Source: Bacillota bacterium
GTDB taxonomy: Bacteria; Bacillota; Clostridia; Lachnospirales; Anaerotignaceae
Assembly (NCBI GenBank): GCA_017547125.1
Contig: JAFYQL010000125.1
Span: 1 to 10,475, forward strand
DNA: 10,475 bases
Reading direction: 5' to 3'
The notes below the pieces were generated by a model. The model saw nothing but the letters and a program-made list of their open reading frames with translations, did not search any database and was not told where the DNA came from. Of this stretch, positions 1-7,016 are shown piece after piece. Position 1 is the stretch's first letter, and each line of letters starts with the position of its first letter. The position numbers were made by a program, and so were the translations under genes.

Positions 1-84
1 AAGAAAAAACTGCAGACAGAAAACTTATTTCAGCCTGCAGAAAAATATTCCAAAAACGAATACCAAAGGAAAAGCGTCCTTTAA
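1..84 (+). other. Possible 3' tail of an upstream gene (partial)
   Basis: From base 1 a frame is open through 27 codons to a TAA at 82-84. It reads as a plausible hydrophilic C-terminus ending in ...QRKSVL. The other two plus-strand frames are also open over most of this A-rich stretch: one runs to a TGA overlapping the ATG at 106 and another to about 93. The sequence alone cannot say which frame is coding, or whether any is. No family is recognisable. If it is coding, the thioesterase gene would follow in the same transcript. Confidence 0.25.
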
Positions 85-105
85 ACATATAAAAGGAGAA
101 ATAAT

Positions 106-528
106 ATGAACATTGTACCTTATGAACGCAAAGCACATTATTACGAAACAGACCAGATGGGTGTGGTGCATCACTCAAACTATATAAGATGGTTTGAAGA
201 AGCGCGCGTTGACTTTATGGACCAGCTTGGGCTTCCTTTTGCAAAGCTTGAAGAAGAAGGAATCATCAGTCCCGTTGTAAGTATAAGCTGCAGCTACAAA
301 CAGAGCGTCAAATTTGATCAGCGAGTGCTTGTATCCCCTTACATAAAGGAATATAACGGAATAAAACTTATCATCGAATACAAGGTTGCAATCAAAGAAA
401 CAGGTGTCATCTGCTGCACCGGAGAAAGCAAGCACTGTTTCCTTGTGGACGGAAGACCAGTTTCACTGAAAAAAGCATCTCCAAGATTTGATAACCTTTT
501 CAACAGCCTTATAAAAAGCGAGGAATGA
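106..528 (+). CDS. Acyl-CoA thioesterase, YbgC/FadM-like, 4HBT hot-dog fold
   Basis: This 140-residue protein is a single hot-dog-fold thioesterase of the 4HBT family, a cytosolic enzyme class that hydrolyses acyl-CoA thioesters to free acid and CoA. The diagnostic N-terminal block is present at residues 12-37: YYETDQMGVVHHSNY followed by a WFEEAR helix, with the expected catalytic Asp at D16 and His at H22-H23. Length is normal for the family (about 130-150 aa). The start is supported by AAGGAG at 93-98, 7 bases before the ATG. The next gene begins 2 bases after the stop, so the two are almost certainly co-transcribed. There is no tol-pal cluster nearby, so the tol-associated role of E. coli YbgC does not apply. 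The acyl substrate cannot be inferred. Confidence 0.88.
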   Translation: MNIVPYERKAHYYETDQMGVVHHSNYIRWFEEARVDFMDQLGLPFAKLEEEGIISPVVSISCSYKQSVKFDQRVLVSPYIKEYNGIKLIIEYKVAIKETGVICCTGESKHCFLVDGRPVSLKKASPRFDNLFNSLIKSEE

Positions 529-530
529 TT

Positions 531-578
531 ATGCTTTATACTCCGCAGATAAAAAAAAGCAATGGCCATTGCATATAA
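531..578 (+). other. Out-of-frame natural start of the HD hydrolase, with A8 slippery run
   Basis: The ATG at 531 has a good Shine-Dalgarno (GAGGA at 520-524, 6-base spacer) and lies 2 bases after the thioesterase stop. It encodes MLYTPQIKK, then leaves the hydrolase frame inside the A8 run at 551-558 and ends at TAA 576-578. Removing one A joins it exactly to the methionine at 562 (MLYTPQIKKA-MAIAY...). Confidence 0.7.
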
Positions 579-957
579 TGCTCATCATGGTCAAAATGAC
601 AAAAATGGTCAGCCATACATTTTCCATCCTTTCTATCTTGCCATGCAGTTGGAAAGCGAAAAGGAAATTGTCACTGCTCTTCTTCACGATGTGTGCGAAG
701 ACACCGATATCACATTTGAAGACCTTGAAAAAGAAGGCTTTGATGCTGATATAATTGAAGCACTTCATCTTTTATGCAGAAAAGATGATGAAGACTATAT
801 GGAATATGTAAAAAGACTGAGAGAAAACGCCCTTGCAAAAAGCGTGAAGTTTCAGGACCTTAAGCATAACAGTATGCTGGAAAGACTTGATACAATAACC
901 GAAAAGGACATTGCAAGAGCAGAAAAATATAAAGAAGCCATAAAAATACTGGAATAA
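562..957 (+). CDS. Single-domain HD (p)ppGpp hydrolase (SAH/MESH1-like), 5' end out of frame
   Basis: The 131-residue reading frame is an HD-superfamily domain of the RelA/SpoT hydrolase type, without a synthetase domain. Residues expected to bind Mn2+ are H22 (in FHPF), the H42-D43 pair and D99 (in the DLKHN block). E46-D47 complete the HDxxED motif typical of enzymes that remove pyrophosphate from (p)ppGpp. The family normally starts about ten residues earlier with a helix of the type M-Y-T-x-x-x-KKA. Exactly such a start (MLYTPQIKK) exists at 531, behind GAGGA at 520-524, but an A8 run at 551-558 puts it one base out of frame; it stops at 576-578. The in-frame ATG at 562 has no Shine-Dalgarno sequence. 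The intended product is therefore probably 141 aa from 531. Whether this is a pseudogene, a slippage-dependent gene or a sequence error is open. It forms an operon with the thioesterase. Confidence 0.8.
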   Translation: MAIAYNAHHGQNDKNGQPYIFHPFYLAMQLESEKEIVTALLHDVCEDTDITFEDLEKEGFDADIIEALHLLCRKDDEDYMEYVKRLRENALAKSVKFQDLKHNSMLERLDTITEKDIARAEKYKEAIKILE

Positions 958-990
958 AAAAGAGTGTGGAAAATTCCACACTCTTTTTTT
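955..990. terminator. Bidirectional intrinsic terminator
   Basis: A perfect inverted repeat, GAGTGTGGA / TCCACACTC with a 4-base AAAT loop, spans 962-983. It is flanked by an A-run on the left (956-961) and a T-run on the right (984-990), so it has a U-tract on either strand. It sits between the stop of the hydrolase (957) and the convergent stop of the SLH gene (989-991) and overlaps both gene ends. It can terminate both transcripts. Confidence 0.9.
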
Positions 991-3004
991 ATCGTTCTAT
1001 AATATTTACTGCTATTTCGGCTATATCTTCTCGTTTCACAACTTCATCAGGGCTGAAGTTTCCGTTTTCATCGCCTGACATTATGCCCATACCGCCTAAA
1101 ATACTTGCATAGCCCTTGTTTTCTTTCAAATCGCTGAACTCAGGCGCATAAATATCAAGCTCAGCCACATCTTCATATCCAAGATATCTTACTATAAACT
1201 TTGCTGCGTCCATTTTTGTTACTGCTGCATTACGGTTTTCTTCGCCTTTTTTAATTACGCCGTTTCGTTTTGCATAGCGATATACTGTTTCGTACGTATC
1301 TTCGCCTATAGCGCCTGTTTCATATCCAAATACGTTGTGGAGTATCGCAATAATGTCCTTCTGCTTAATATTTTCTGTTGGTCTGAAGGCATCATCTGCA
1401 AAATAAATGCCGTATTCTGCAAGTTTTATTATTTCTTCTTTTGCAGGGCTATTTGCGATATCTGTGTAGTATTCTTCGAAAGAAATGTCTTCAAAATCCT
1501 TAACGTCATTTACAAATTCGCCTGTAATAGCATTGATTGAAACATCATAAGCCTTGAACATATAAACCGGAACAAACTTCTGTTTATCACTGTCGCTCAT
1601 ATAAACCAATTCGTATGATGCGCCGTCAAAAATATTGCCAAGAGCCACTTCTTTTGTAATAGCATTTGCTCTTGATGGAAATCTTGCATCAGTGTAGTTA
1701 AGGTAATAGTTTCTTACTGTGCCGTCGGCATTAAAGCCTACTCTCGCTCCGTCAAACTCGCACTCAATACCGCCGTGATATCTTGTGAAACCAACTGCCG
1801 CTCCCCATTTATCACTATTGAATGTTGCTTTTTCAAACTCTTCAGCCTTTTCTCCGCCGAGGGCTTTAAGCACTTTAACAGCCTTTGCTGTGCCAGTGCT
1901 TTCGCTCATTTCCTTGCCTTCTCCTGAAACATAGTAGTTGTAGCTTACGATGTCGCCTGTTTTGGCATTCATTGTGGCAGAACCATTGCCGTTGTTTGTG
2001 CTGAAAGTTATTGAAACATTATATTCATCATCGCCTTTATGATAGAAATCATAATATGACATACTGCTTTCTTTTGGCATTTCAAGAACATCTTTTGTTT
2101 TAAGTATTTCAAAAAGTTCTTCGCCTGTCATAAGACCGCTTATTTTTTCAAACTCCTTCATTTCGGCAACGCTGAGTTTTTCTTCTTCTGCCGCACCATC
2201 TGCAGTCATCGCAGGTGATGCAGCTGCCTCTGTCGCAAAGTTGTATCTGTAATATGTAGGAGAAAATTTGCTTCCGTCAAGAGCATTGATATACACACCT
2301 GTTTCCTTTGGTGCATAAGCCATATAAATTTCGACGTTGTCCTTGCCGTAATCTTTTCTGTAAACAAGCTCAAGACCTATTTTTTCAGCAAAAAACTTTT
2401 CGGCTTCATCCTTTGAGATAGTCTTTGAAACAGATTCGATTTTATAATCTCCCGTATAGTCAACGTAAAACTCTGTTATTTCGCTTCCATCAGAATTAAG
2501 TGTTACATAGCCTTGCTGATTATATACAGGCACGCCGTTTTCTACTCTCTGTACAGAAAACATATTTCCCTTGCCATAGTTTCCGTTTTTAATCACAAGG
2601 TCAAGGTCAGGATTAAGTTCTTCAAGAAGATTTTCTGCCTTTGCCATCATTTCCGCTCTGGCACTTACACCGCTTTCTTCCTGGAGATATTCTTCATACT
2701 GATATTTGTAGTAGTTTGTTATTATTCCATCGTCAGTCGCAGTTACGGAAAGAGTTTTGCGTTCATCGCCTTCTGTGCTCCAGTCGAATGCATAGACGTT
2801 TTCAACTCCGCCGCCGTAAACATCGGAATAGAAGTTTTCATATTCGTCGGTGTTGCCCACTCTGTCCTTAATTTTTTCAAGCACAGTCTGCTGTGCAAGA
2901 GTTTCCTTTTTTTCTGCAATAGCAGGAGCCACAGCCGCATAGGAAGACACCGCTGCACCAACAGTAAGAACAGATGCTATAAGTAAAGATATTGTTTTTT
3001 TCAT
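989..3004 (-). CDS. Secreted protein with YcdB/YcdC-like repeats and three SLH units
   Basis: This 671-residue protein is exported and probably held at the cell surface. It opens with a signal peptide: MKK, a hydrophobic stretch, and likely cleavage after SSYA near residue 23. The body (about 30-510) is rich in Tyr, Glu and Asp and has repeating strand/helix units. Blocks such as SKDEAEKFFAEKIGLELVY and ITKEVALGNIFDGASYELVY resemble each other and look like the PepSY-related YcdB/YcdC family. The C-terminus carries three SLH-type units at about 515-560, 572-612 and 620-671; the clearest is FSDL...GIMSGDENGNFSPDEVVKRED. SLH triplets normally bind secondary cell-wall polymer. A Thr/Ala/Glu-rich linker lies at about 258-280. 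The start is the ATG at 3004, 6 bases from AGGAGGG (3011-3017); an in-frame TTG one codon upstream is too close to that site. The enzymatic role, if any, is unknown. An ECF-like promoter precedes it. Confidence 0.87.
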   Translation of the reverse strand: MKKTISLLIASVLTVGAAVSSYAAVAPAIAEKKETLAQQTVLEKIKDRVGNTDEYENFYSDVYGGGVENVYAFDWSTEGDERKTLSVTATDDGIITNYYKYQYEEYLQEESGVSARAEMMAKAENLLEELNPDLDLVIKNGNYGKGNMFSVQRVENGVPVYNQQGYVTLNSDGSEITEFYVDYTGDYKIESVSKTISKDEAEKFFAEKIGLELVYRKDYGKDNVEIYMAYAPKETGVYINALDGSKFSPTYYRYNFATEAAASPAMTADGAAEEEKLSVAEMKEFEKISGLMTGEELFEILKTKDVLEMPKESSMSYYDFYHKGDDEYNVSITFSTNNGNGSATMNAKTGDIVSYNYYVSGEGKEMSESTGTAKAVKVLKALGGEKAEEFEKATFNSDKWGAAVGFTRYHGGIECEFDGARVGFNADGTVRNYYLNYTDARFPSRANAITKEVALGNIFDGASYELVYMSDSDKQKFVPVYMFKAYDVSINAITGEFVNDVKDFEDISFEEYYTDIANSPAKEEIIKLAEYGIYFADDAFRPTENIKQKDIIAILHNVFGYETGAIGEDTYETVYRYAKRNGVIKKGEENRNAAVTKMDAAKFIVRYLGYEDVAELDIYAPEFSDLKENKGYASILGGMGIMSGDENGNFSPDEVVKREDIAEIAVNIIER

Positions 3005-3049
3005 CAAAATCCCTCCTGACTTAAACCCGAGACGTGTATTTACTATTAT

Positions 3050-3074
3050 GACGATTTTCCCCGGAAAAAGTTCC
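3050..3074 (-). promoter_or_regulatory. Putative ECF sigma-factor promoter for the SLH/YcdB gene
   Basis: Read on the minus strand, GGAAC (3070-3074) is followed after 16 bases by CGTC (3050-3053). This matches the general ECF pattern of a GGAAC-type -35 and a CGTC/GTC -10 in both sequence and spacing. The spacer contains a small palindrome, TTTTCCCCGGAAAA on the plus strand. No good sigma-A promoter was seen in the 84-base gap. The ATG lies about 45 bases downstream. A second CGTC occurs at 3031-3034. The sigma factor itself is not in the window. Confidence 0.55.
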
Positions 3075-3091
3075 CATTTAAGTGCAGATTA

Positions 3092-3433
3092 TCAGCTCCA
3101 GCCTTTCCACACATCAGGAGCATAGCCAAGAGTTGCCTGTTTGCCGTTTCTTACAACAGGTGTTTTTATAACCTGCTGATTTTCAAGTATTTTTTCTTCC
3201 TTCTGGCTGTCGGAAATATATCTGATAAGGGCAAGGGCTGTTTTATCCTTGCAGTTTTCATCAAGCATTGCGTCCATACCACCAACTGCCTGACAAACAC
3301 TTTTAAACTCGCCTTTGCTCATAGTTTTTTCGTTTAAATCTATAAACTGAAACTTAATTCCGCGTTCCTTAAAAAATCTCTGAGCCTTTTTTGTGTCGTT
3401 GCATTTTTTTGTGCCAAATATCTGTATATTCAT
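3092..3433 (-). CDS. ArsC/Spx-like thioredoxin-fold protein (YffB-type)
   Basis: This 113-residue cytosolic protein belongs to the ArsC/Spx/YffB family, a thioredoxin fold with a helical insertion. The N-terminal IFGTKKCNDTKKA puts the family cysteine at C11. The second active-site position of Spx (CxxC) is Thr here (CNDT), so it cannot make the Spx disulfide switch. The TPVVRNG block at 91-97 carries the conserved cis-Pro (P92) and R95, and LGY...W follows near the C-terminus. The other cysteines are C47 and C61. Length is typical (110-120 aa). No arsenic-resistance genes are adjacent, so arsenate reduction is not supported by context. GAGG at 3439-3442 lies 5 bases before the ATG. It sits between the stn terminator and the SLH gene, with an extended -10 promoter of its own. 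No terminator was seen between it and the SLH gene, so read-through is possible. Confidence 0.8.
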   Translation of the reverse strand: MNIQIFGTKKCNDTKKAQRFFKERGIKFQFIDLNEKTMSKGEFKSVCQAVGGMDAMLDENCKDKTALALIRYISDSQKEEKILENQQVIKTPVVRNGKQATLGYAPDVWKGWS

Positions 3434-3462
3434 ATAAACCTCGCATTTTGCATTTTTGTTTA

Positions 3463-3471
3463 ATTATAACA
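3463..3471 (-). promoter_or_regulatory. Extended -10 promoter for the ArsC-like gene
   Basis: On the minus strand TGTTATAAT occurs, which is a perfect TATAAT with an upstream TGn extension, 30 bases before the ATG. No convincing -35 box is present; that position falls inside the upstream terminator hairpin. An extended -10 can work without one. It lies just past the U-tract of the stn operon terminator, giving the gene its own start after termination. Confidence 0.5.
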
Positions 3472-3478
3472 CAACAAT

Positions 3479-3515
3479 AAAAAAGCACATATACCTTAAA
3501 CGGCATATGTGCTTT
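3479..3515 (-). terminator. Intrinsic terminator of the stn operon
   Basis: On the minus strand the hairpin AAAGCACATAT / ATATGTGCTTT (11 bp, then one mismatch and two G-C pairs around a 6-base loop) spans 3482-3515. It is followed by a U-tract (A-run 3479-3484 on the plus strand). It begins 18 bases after the stop of the NuoG-like gene. Confidence 0.85.
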
Positions 3516-3532
3516 CATCGTTTTATTTAGAA

Positions 3533-6500
3533 TTATTTAATTCCTTCTTTTTCAAGAAATGCGTTGAAGCTTGTTACTACTGTGTTTGTGTTTGCTCTGT
3601 CGATGTACATATCAACATCTGCAACTGCCTTAAGAGAAGCTTTGCCTTCTGCCTTGGCATAAACACCTTTTTCATACATTTCACGAGCAACTTCTGCTTC
3701 GCTTGTGTAGTTGTAGTTGATCTTCATAGCGTTTGCAACACTCTGAACAGCCATAATGTTTGACTTGCCAAGGGCTGGAATAGCAGCCTTAACTTCGTTC
3801 ATTGTACCGTCGCAGCTGATAACTGTACCTGTGCTTTCTGCAAGTGAAATTGCAGGAATTACAGCGTCAGCCTTCATTGCTGTTTCTGTAAGGTAGATAT
3901 CCTGAACTGCAAGGAATTCAAGGTTTGATCTGTCAAGATCAGCAACATCTTCGCCAAGGATGAACATAGCTTTTACGCCGTCCATGTTGTCTTTCACGAA
4001 GCAATATGGTGTAACACCAAGGTTGCAGAGACCCTGTGAGTTTACGTTGCCCTTAATCTGAAGGATACCGTTTCTTGGGCCAAATGCATGACCGCTGAGA
4101 AGTGCAACATCAGCTGCAGCCTTAACGCCTTCAAACTTGATGTTGAACTGGTCAACAACAACGATTGCTTTTTTAGCACCAAGGAGCATTTCTGCTGCTT
4201 TCTTAGCTTCTGCAGTAACTTCTGTGCCTTCAAGACTTGCAAGCATTTCGTCCATACCTTCAGCCTTAGCGCCAGCTTCTGCAAGAGCCTTAAGAATAGC
4301 CTTGATTGCTGTTGTGCTTTCTGTGTTGATATAAAGATCAGCTTCCTGAGCTTCCTGGCTCATTGGCTTGTTGTTGATTACGATAAGTTTAGCGCCTCTT
4401 TCAGCAGCCTGACGAATCTTGATACCAAGTGACGCGTGGTCTTTCATCATATCTGTACCAACAAGTACGATAACGTTTGTTGAAAGAAGTTCGTCCATCT
4501 TGCAAGTTGAACCGTCAACGCCCATAACATCAGCAACACCGCTCTTGTTTACGCCGAATGAGAATACTTTGCCAGCTTTAACAACTTCGTTTGCATATTT
4601 CTTAGCGAAGTAAATTTCTTCGTTTGTGAACTTGTCTGAAATTGCAACTGCAACTGCATCTGTACCGAAACGTACTGCTGTTGACTGAAGTTTCTTAGCG
4701 ATATAGATTGATGCTTCTTCCCAGCTTACAGGTGTAAGTTCGCCATTCTTTCTAACCATAGGTGTTGTAAGACGGTTGCTCTTAACTGCTTCGCCGAAAC
4801 CAAAACGGCCTTTAACACAAAGTGTACCGTTATTTGCATTGTCAGGTGTGCTCTTAACAAGCATATCGCCTGATGTCTGAAGTTCTGTTTTACATCCAAC
4901 TGAACAGAATGAACATGCTGTAACTGTTTTCTGTGTTGGGTATGGAACTCTCTTGCCGTATGTGAATTTTTCACCTAATGCACCTGTTGGGCAAAGGTTG
5001 ATACACTGACCGCATGAGATACAGTCTGTTGCTTTAAGAGGAAGGTCAAGTGCTGGTTTAACGATTGTGTCAAAACCACGGTCTACAAGACCAAGTGCTG
5101 TTCTGCCCATAACTTCGTCACAAACTCTTACGCAGAGACCGCAAAGGATACATTTATCTGGATTTCTGTCGATAAATGGATGAGTATTGTCGATTGTTCT
5201 GTTATGGCTTTCGCCTGCATAATGCTTGATGTCTGCATCATACTGGTTTGTATAGTCAATAAGCTTACATTCGTAATAGTCGTGGCAGCCGCATTCAAGA
5301 CATCTTGATGCTTCTTTAACTGCCTGTTCTTCTGTGAAGCCATAGTTAACTTCGTGGAAGTTGTCTTTTCTTTCTTCAGCTGAAAGATGATTCATATGTG
5401 CACGAGCGCATTTTTCTTTGTCAGCAAAGTCTGCACTTGTAAGGTCTTTTCTTTCAACAAGAATTGGTTTTCTGTAAGGAACGATAGCGCCTTTAAGGTA
5501 ACTGTCTACTACGTGAGCTGCTTTTTCAGCTTCGCCGATAGCAGCAATGGCAATGCCTGCACCCTTGTTTGTAGCGTCACCTACTGCAAATACGTTTTCG
5601 ATATTTGTTCTGAAAGTCTGTTCGTCTGCAGAAATTGTGCCTTTTCTTGTAAGTTCAATGCCGTCAAGACCAGCTGGATTAAGTTTCTGACCAAGAGCCA
5701 TAATCATGCTGTCAACCTTAAGTTCTTCGATAGCACCTTCAACAGGTACAGGACTTCTTCTGCCGCTTGCGTCAGGTTCGCCAAGTTCCATAATCTGAAG
5801 TTTAACGTGGTCGATACCGCCGTTTTCGTTTGCTACCACTTCAATTGGGTTTGTAAGGAACTTAAAGATTACGCCTTCTTCTTCAGCTTCTTTAATTTCA
5901 ATGTCTTCAGCAGGCATTTCTGATTTTGTTCTTCTGTATACACAGTATACGTTTCTTGCGCCAAGACGTACTGCTGTACGGCAAGCGTCCATAGCTGTGT
6001 TACCGCCGCCAACGATAGCAACATCCTGACCTGCGATGATTTCTTCGCCAAGAGCAACTTTTCTGAGGAAGTCGATACCGCCGAATACCTGTTTGTTGTC
6101 TTCGCCTGTAACGCCCATCTTCATACTTGTCCAAGCACCAACTGCTACAACAACTGCGTCGTAGCTTTCCTGGATATGGCTGAATGTAATATCCTTGCCA
6201 AGCTTGATGTTGTTGAGCATCTTAACGCCCATACCTTTGATAAGTTCGATTTCCTGGTCAAGAACGCTCTTTGGAAGTCTGTATTCAGGAATACCATATC
6301 TGAGCATACCGCCCATCTTTGGCATTGCATCATAAATTGTTACGTCGTGGCCTTTTCTTCTGAGCTGGTATGCAGCTGTAAGACCTGCAGGGCCACCACC
6401 GATAACTGCCACACTATGGCCTGTAAGTGCTTCTATTTCAGGCATATAAGGGTTGCCGCTTGCAAGATCCTTATCGCCAACAAAGCTCTTGATAAATGCG

Positions 6501-7000
6501 ATAGAGATAGGTTCTTCTACCATTTTTCTGCGGCATGCTGTTTCACAAGGATGTGGACAAACACGGCCGATTGATGATGGAAGAGGGAACACATCTTTAA
6601 TTCTCTTTACTGCTTCTTTAAATTCACCATTGGCTACCATGCCCACATAACCCTGGCAGTCTGTACCTGCAGGACAGTTAAGAGCACATGGAGGACGGCA
6701 GTCGCCTGTATGATCGCTCATAAGAAGTTCGAGAGCGATTTTTCTTGATTCCTTAACCTTTGGTGTGTTTGTTTTGATAACCATACCTTCTGCGATAGCT
6801 GTGGCACAAGCTCTGAAAAGTTTAGGGCTGTCTTCCATTTCAACTACGCAAAGACCGCAGGCACCGTATACTTTTACTCTTTCGTCATAGCAGAGGGTAG
6901 GTATATCAATGCCGTTTTCTCTTGCAACTTCAAGCACTGTCTGTCCAGGGAAACCTGTAACTTCAATGCCGTTAATATTAAGTCTTAATTTTTCCGCCAT
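3533..7000 (-). CDS. stnC: NuoG-like/GltD-like fusion subunit of Stn-type transhydrogenase
   Basis: This 1155-residue cytosolic flavin/iron-sulfur subunit probably holds the NADP(H) site of an Stn-type transhydrogenase. In order: a [2Fe-2S] ferredoxin domain (C37, C48, C51, C64); a GltD/NfnB-type [4Fe-4S] region (C101, C105, C109, C115; C148, C152, C156); an FAD/NADPH module with GGGPAG (201-206), GGGNTAMDA (331-339), the Arg pair R356-R357 and AVGDA (472-476); a CLECGC block (567-572); two ferredoxin-type [4Fe-4S] motifs (C617/620/623/627 and C660/663/666/670); a molybdopterin-oxidoreductase-type [4Fe-4S] site (C696, C699, C703, C728); and a molybdopterin-oxidoreductase-like domain (about 740-1090). 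The active-site Cys/Sec of formate dehydrogenases aligns by eye with V817, and the dinucleotide-binding C-terminal domain is absent, as in NuoG. No H-cluster motifs occur. The ATG follows GGGAGGG (7010-7016) by 9 bases, 16 bases after the NuoF-like stop. Automatic annotation may call it formate dehydrogenase or glutamate synthase. Confidence 0.85.
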   Translation of the reverse strand: MAEKLRLNINGIEVTGFPGQTVLEVARENGIDIPTLCYDERVKVYGACGLCVVEMEDSPKLFRACATAIAEGMVIKTNTPKVKESRKIALELLMSDHTGDCRPPCALNCPAGTDCQGYVGMVANGEFKEAVKRIKDVFPLPSSIGRVCPHPCETACRRKMVEEPISIAFIKSFVGDKDLASGNPYMPEIEALTGHSVAVIGGGPAGLTAAYQLRRKGHDVTIYDAMPKMGGMLRYGIPEYRLPKSVLDQEIELIKGMGVKMLNNIKLGKDITFSHIQESYDAVVVAVGAWTSMKMGVTGEDNKQVFGGIDFLRKVALGEEIIAGQDVAIVGGGNTAMDACRTAVRLGARNVYCVYRRTKSEMPAEDIEIKEAEEEGVIFKFLTNPIEVVANENGGIDHVKLQIMELGEPDASGRRSPVPVEGAIEELKVDSMIMALGQKLNPAGLDGIELTRKGTISADEQTFRTNIENVFAVGDATNKGAGIAIAAIGEAEKAAHVVDSYLKGAIVPYRKPILVERKDLTSADFADKEKCARAHMNHLSAEERKDNFHEVNYGFTEEQAVKEASRCLECGCHDYYECKLIDYTNQYDADIKHYAGESHNRTIDNTHPFIDRNPDKCILCGLCVRVCDEVMGRTALGLVDRGFDTIVKPALDLPLKATDCISCGQCINLCPTGALGEKFTYGKRVPYPTQKTVTACSFCSVGCKTELQTSGDMLVKSTPDNANNGTLCVKGRFGFGEAVKSNRLTTPMVRKNGELTPVSWEEASIYIAKKLQSTAVRFGTDAVAVAISDKFTNEEIYFAKKYANEVVKAGKVFSFGVNKSGVADVMGVDGSTCKMDELLSTNVIVLVGTDMMKDHASLGIKIRQAAERGAKLIVINNKPMSQEAQEADLYINTESTTAIKAILKALAEAGAKAEGMDEMLASLEGTEVTAEAKKAAEMLLGAKKAIVVVDQFNIKFEGVKAAADVALLSGHAFGPRNGILQIKGNVNSQGLCNLGVTPYCFVKDNMDGVKAMFILGEDVADLDRSNLEFLAVQDIYLTETAMKADAVIPAISLAESTGTVISCDGTMNEVKAAIPALGKSNIMAVQSVANAMKINYNYTSEAEVAREMYEKGVYAKAEGKASLKAVADVDMYIDRANTNTVVTSFNAFLEKEGIK

Positions 7001-7016
7001 TTCTTATTTCCCTCCC

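Noticed and set aside
8..47. Paired CTGCAG sites as a repeat or mobile-element end
   Set aside because: They are two copies of a 6-base palindrome with no longer matching arms, no target duplication and no transposase. This is chance level.
65..82. Terminator or attenuator hairpin before the thioesterase
   Set aside because: AAAGGA / TCCTTT pairs over only 6 bp with a 6-base loop and is not followed by a U-tract.
2513..2986. A 157-codon plus-strand open frame opposite the SLH gene
   Set aside because: It lies wholly antisense to the signal peptide and repeat region, is low-complexity Phe/Cys/His-rich and shows no family motif.
3005..3007. TTG start for the SLH protein
   Set aside because: It is in frame but only 3 bases from the AGGAGGG; the next codon is ATG at a proper 6-base spacing.
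5387..5923. A 178-codon plus-strand open frame opposite the NuoG-like gene
   Set aside because: It is antisense to a strongly supported gene, is Cys/Phe-rich with no domain, and has no ribosome binding site that I could see. It is a shadow of the minus-strand codon use.
3533..7000. Formate dehydrogenase alpha subunit
   Set aside because: The [4Fe-4S] and molybdopterin-type fold is present, but there is no active-site Cys or Sec codon and no C-terminal dinucleotide-binding domain.
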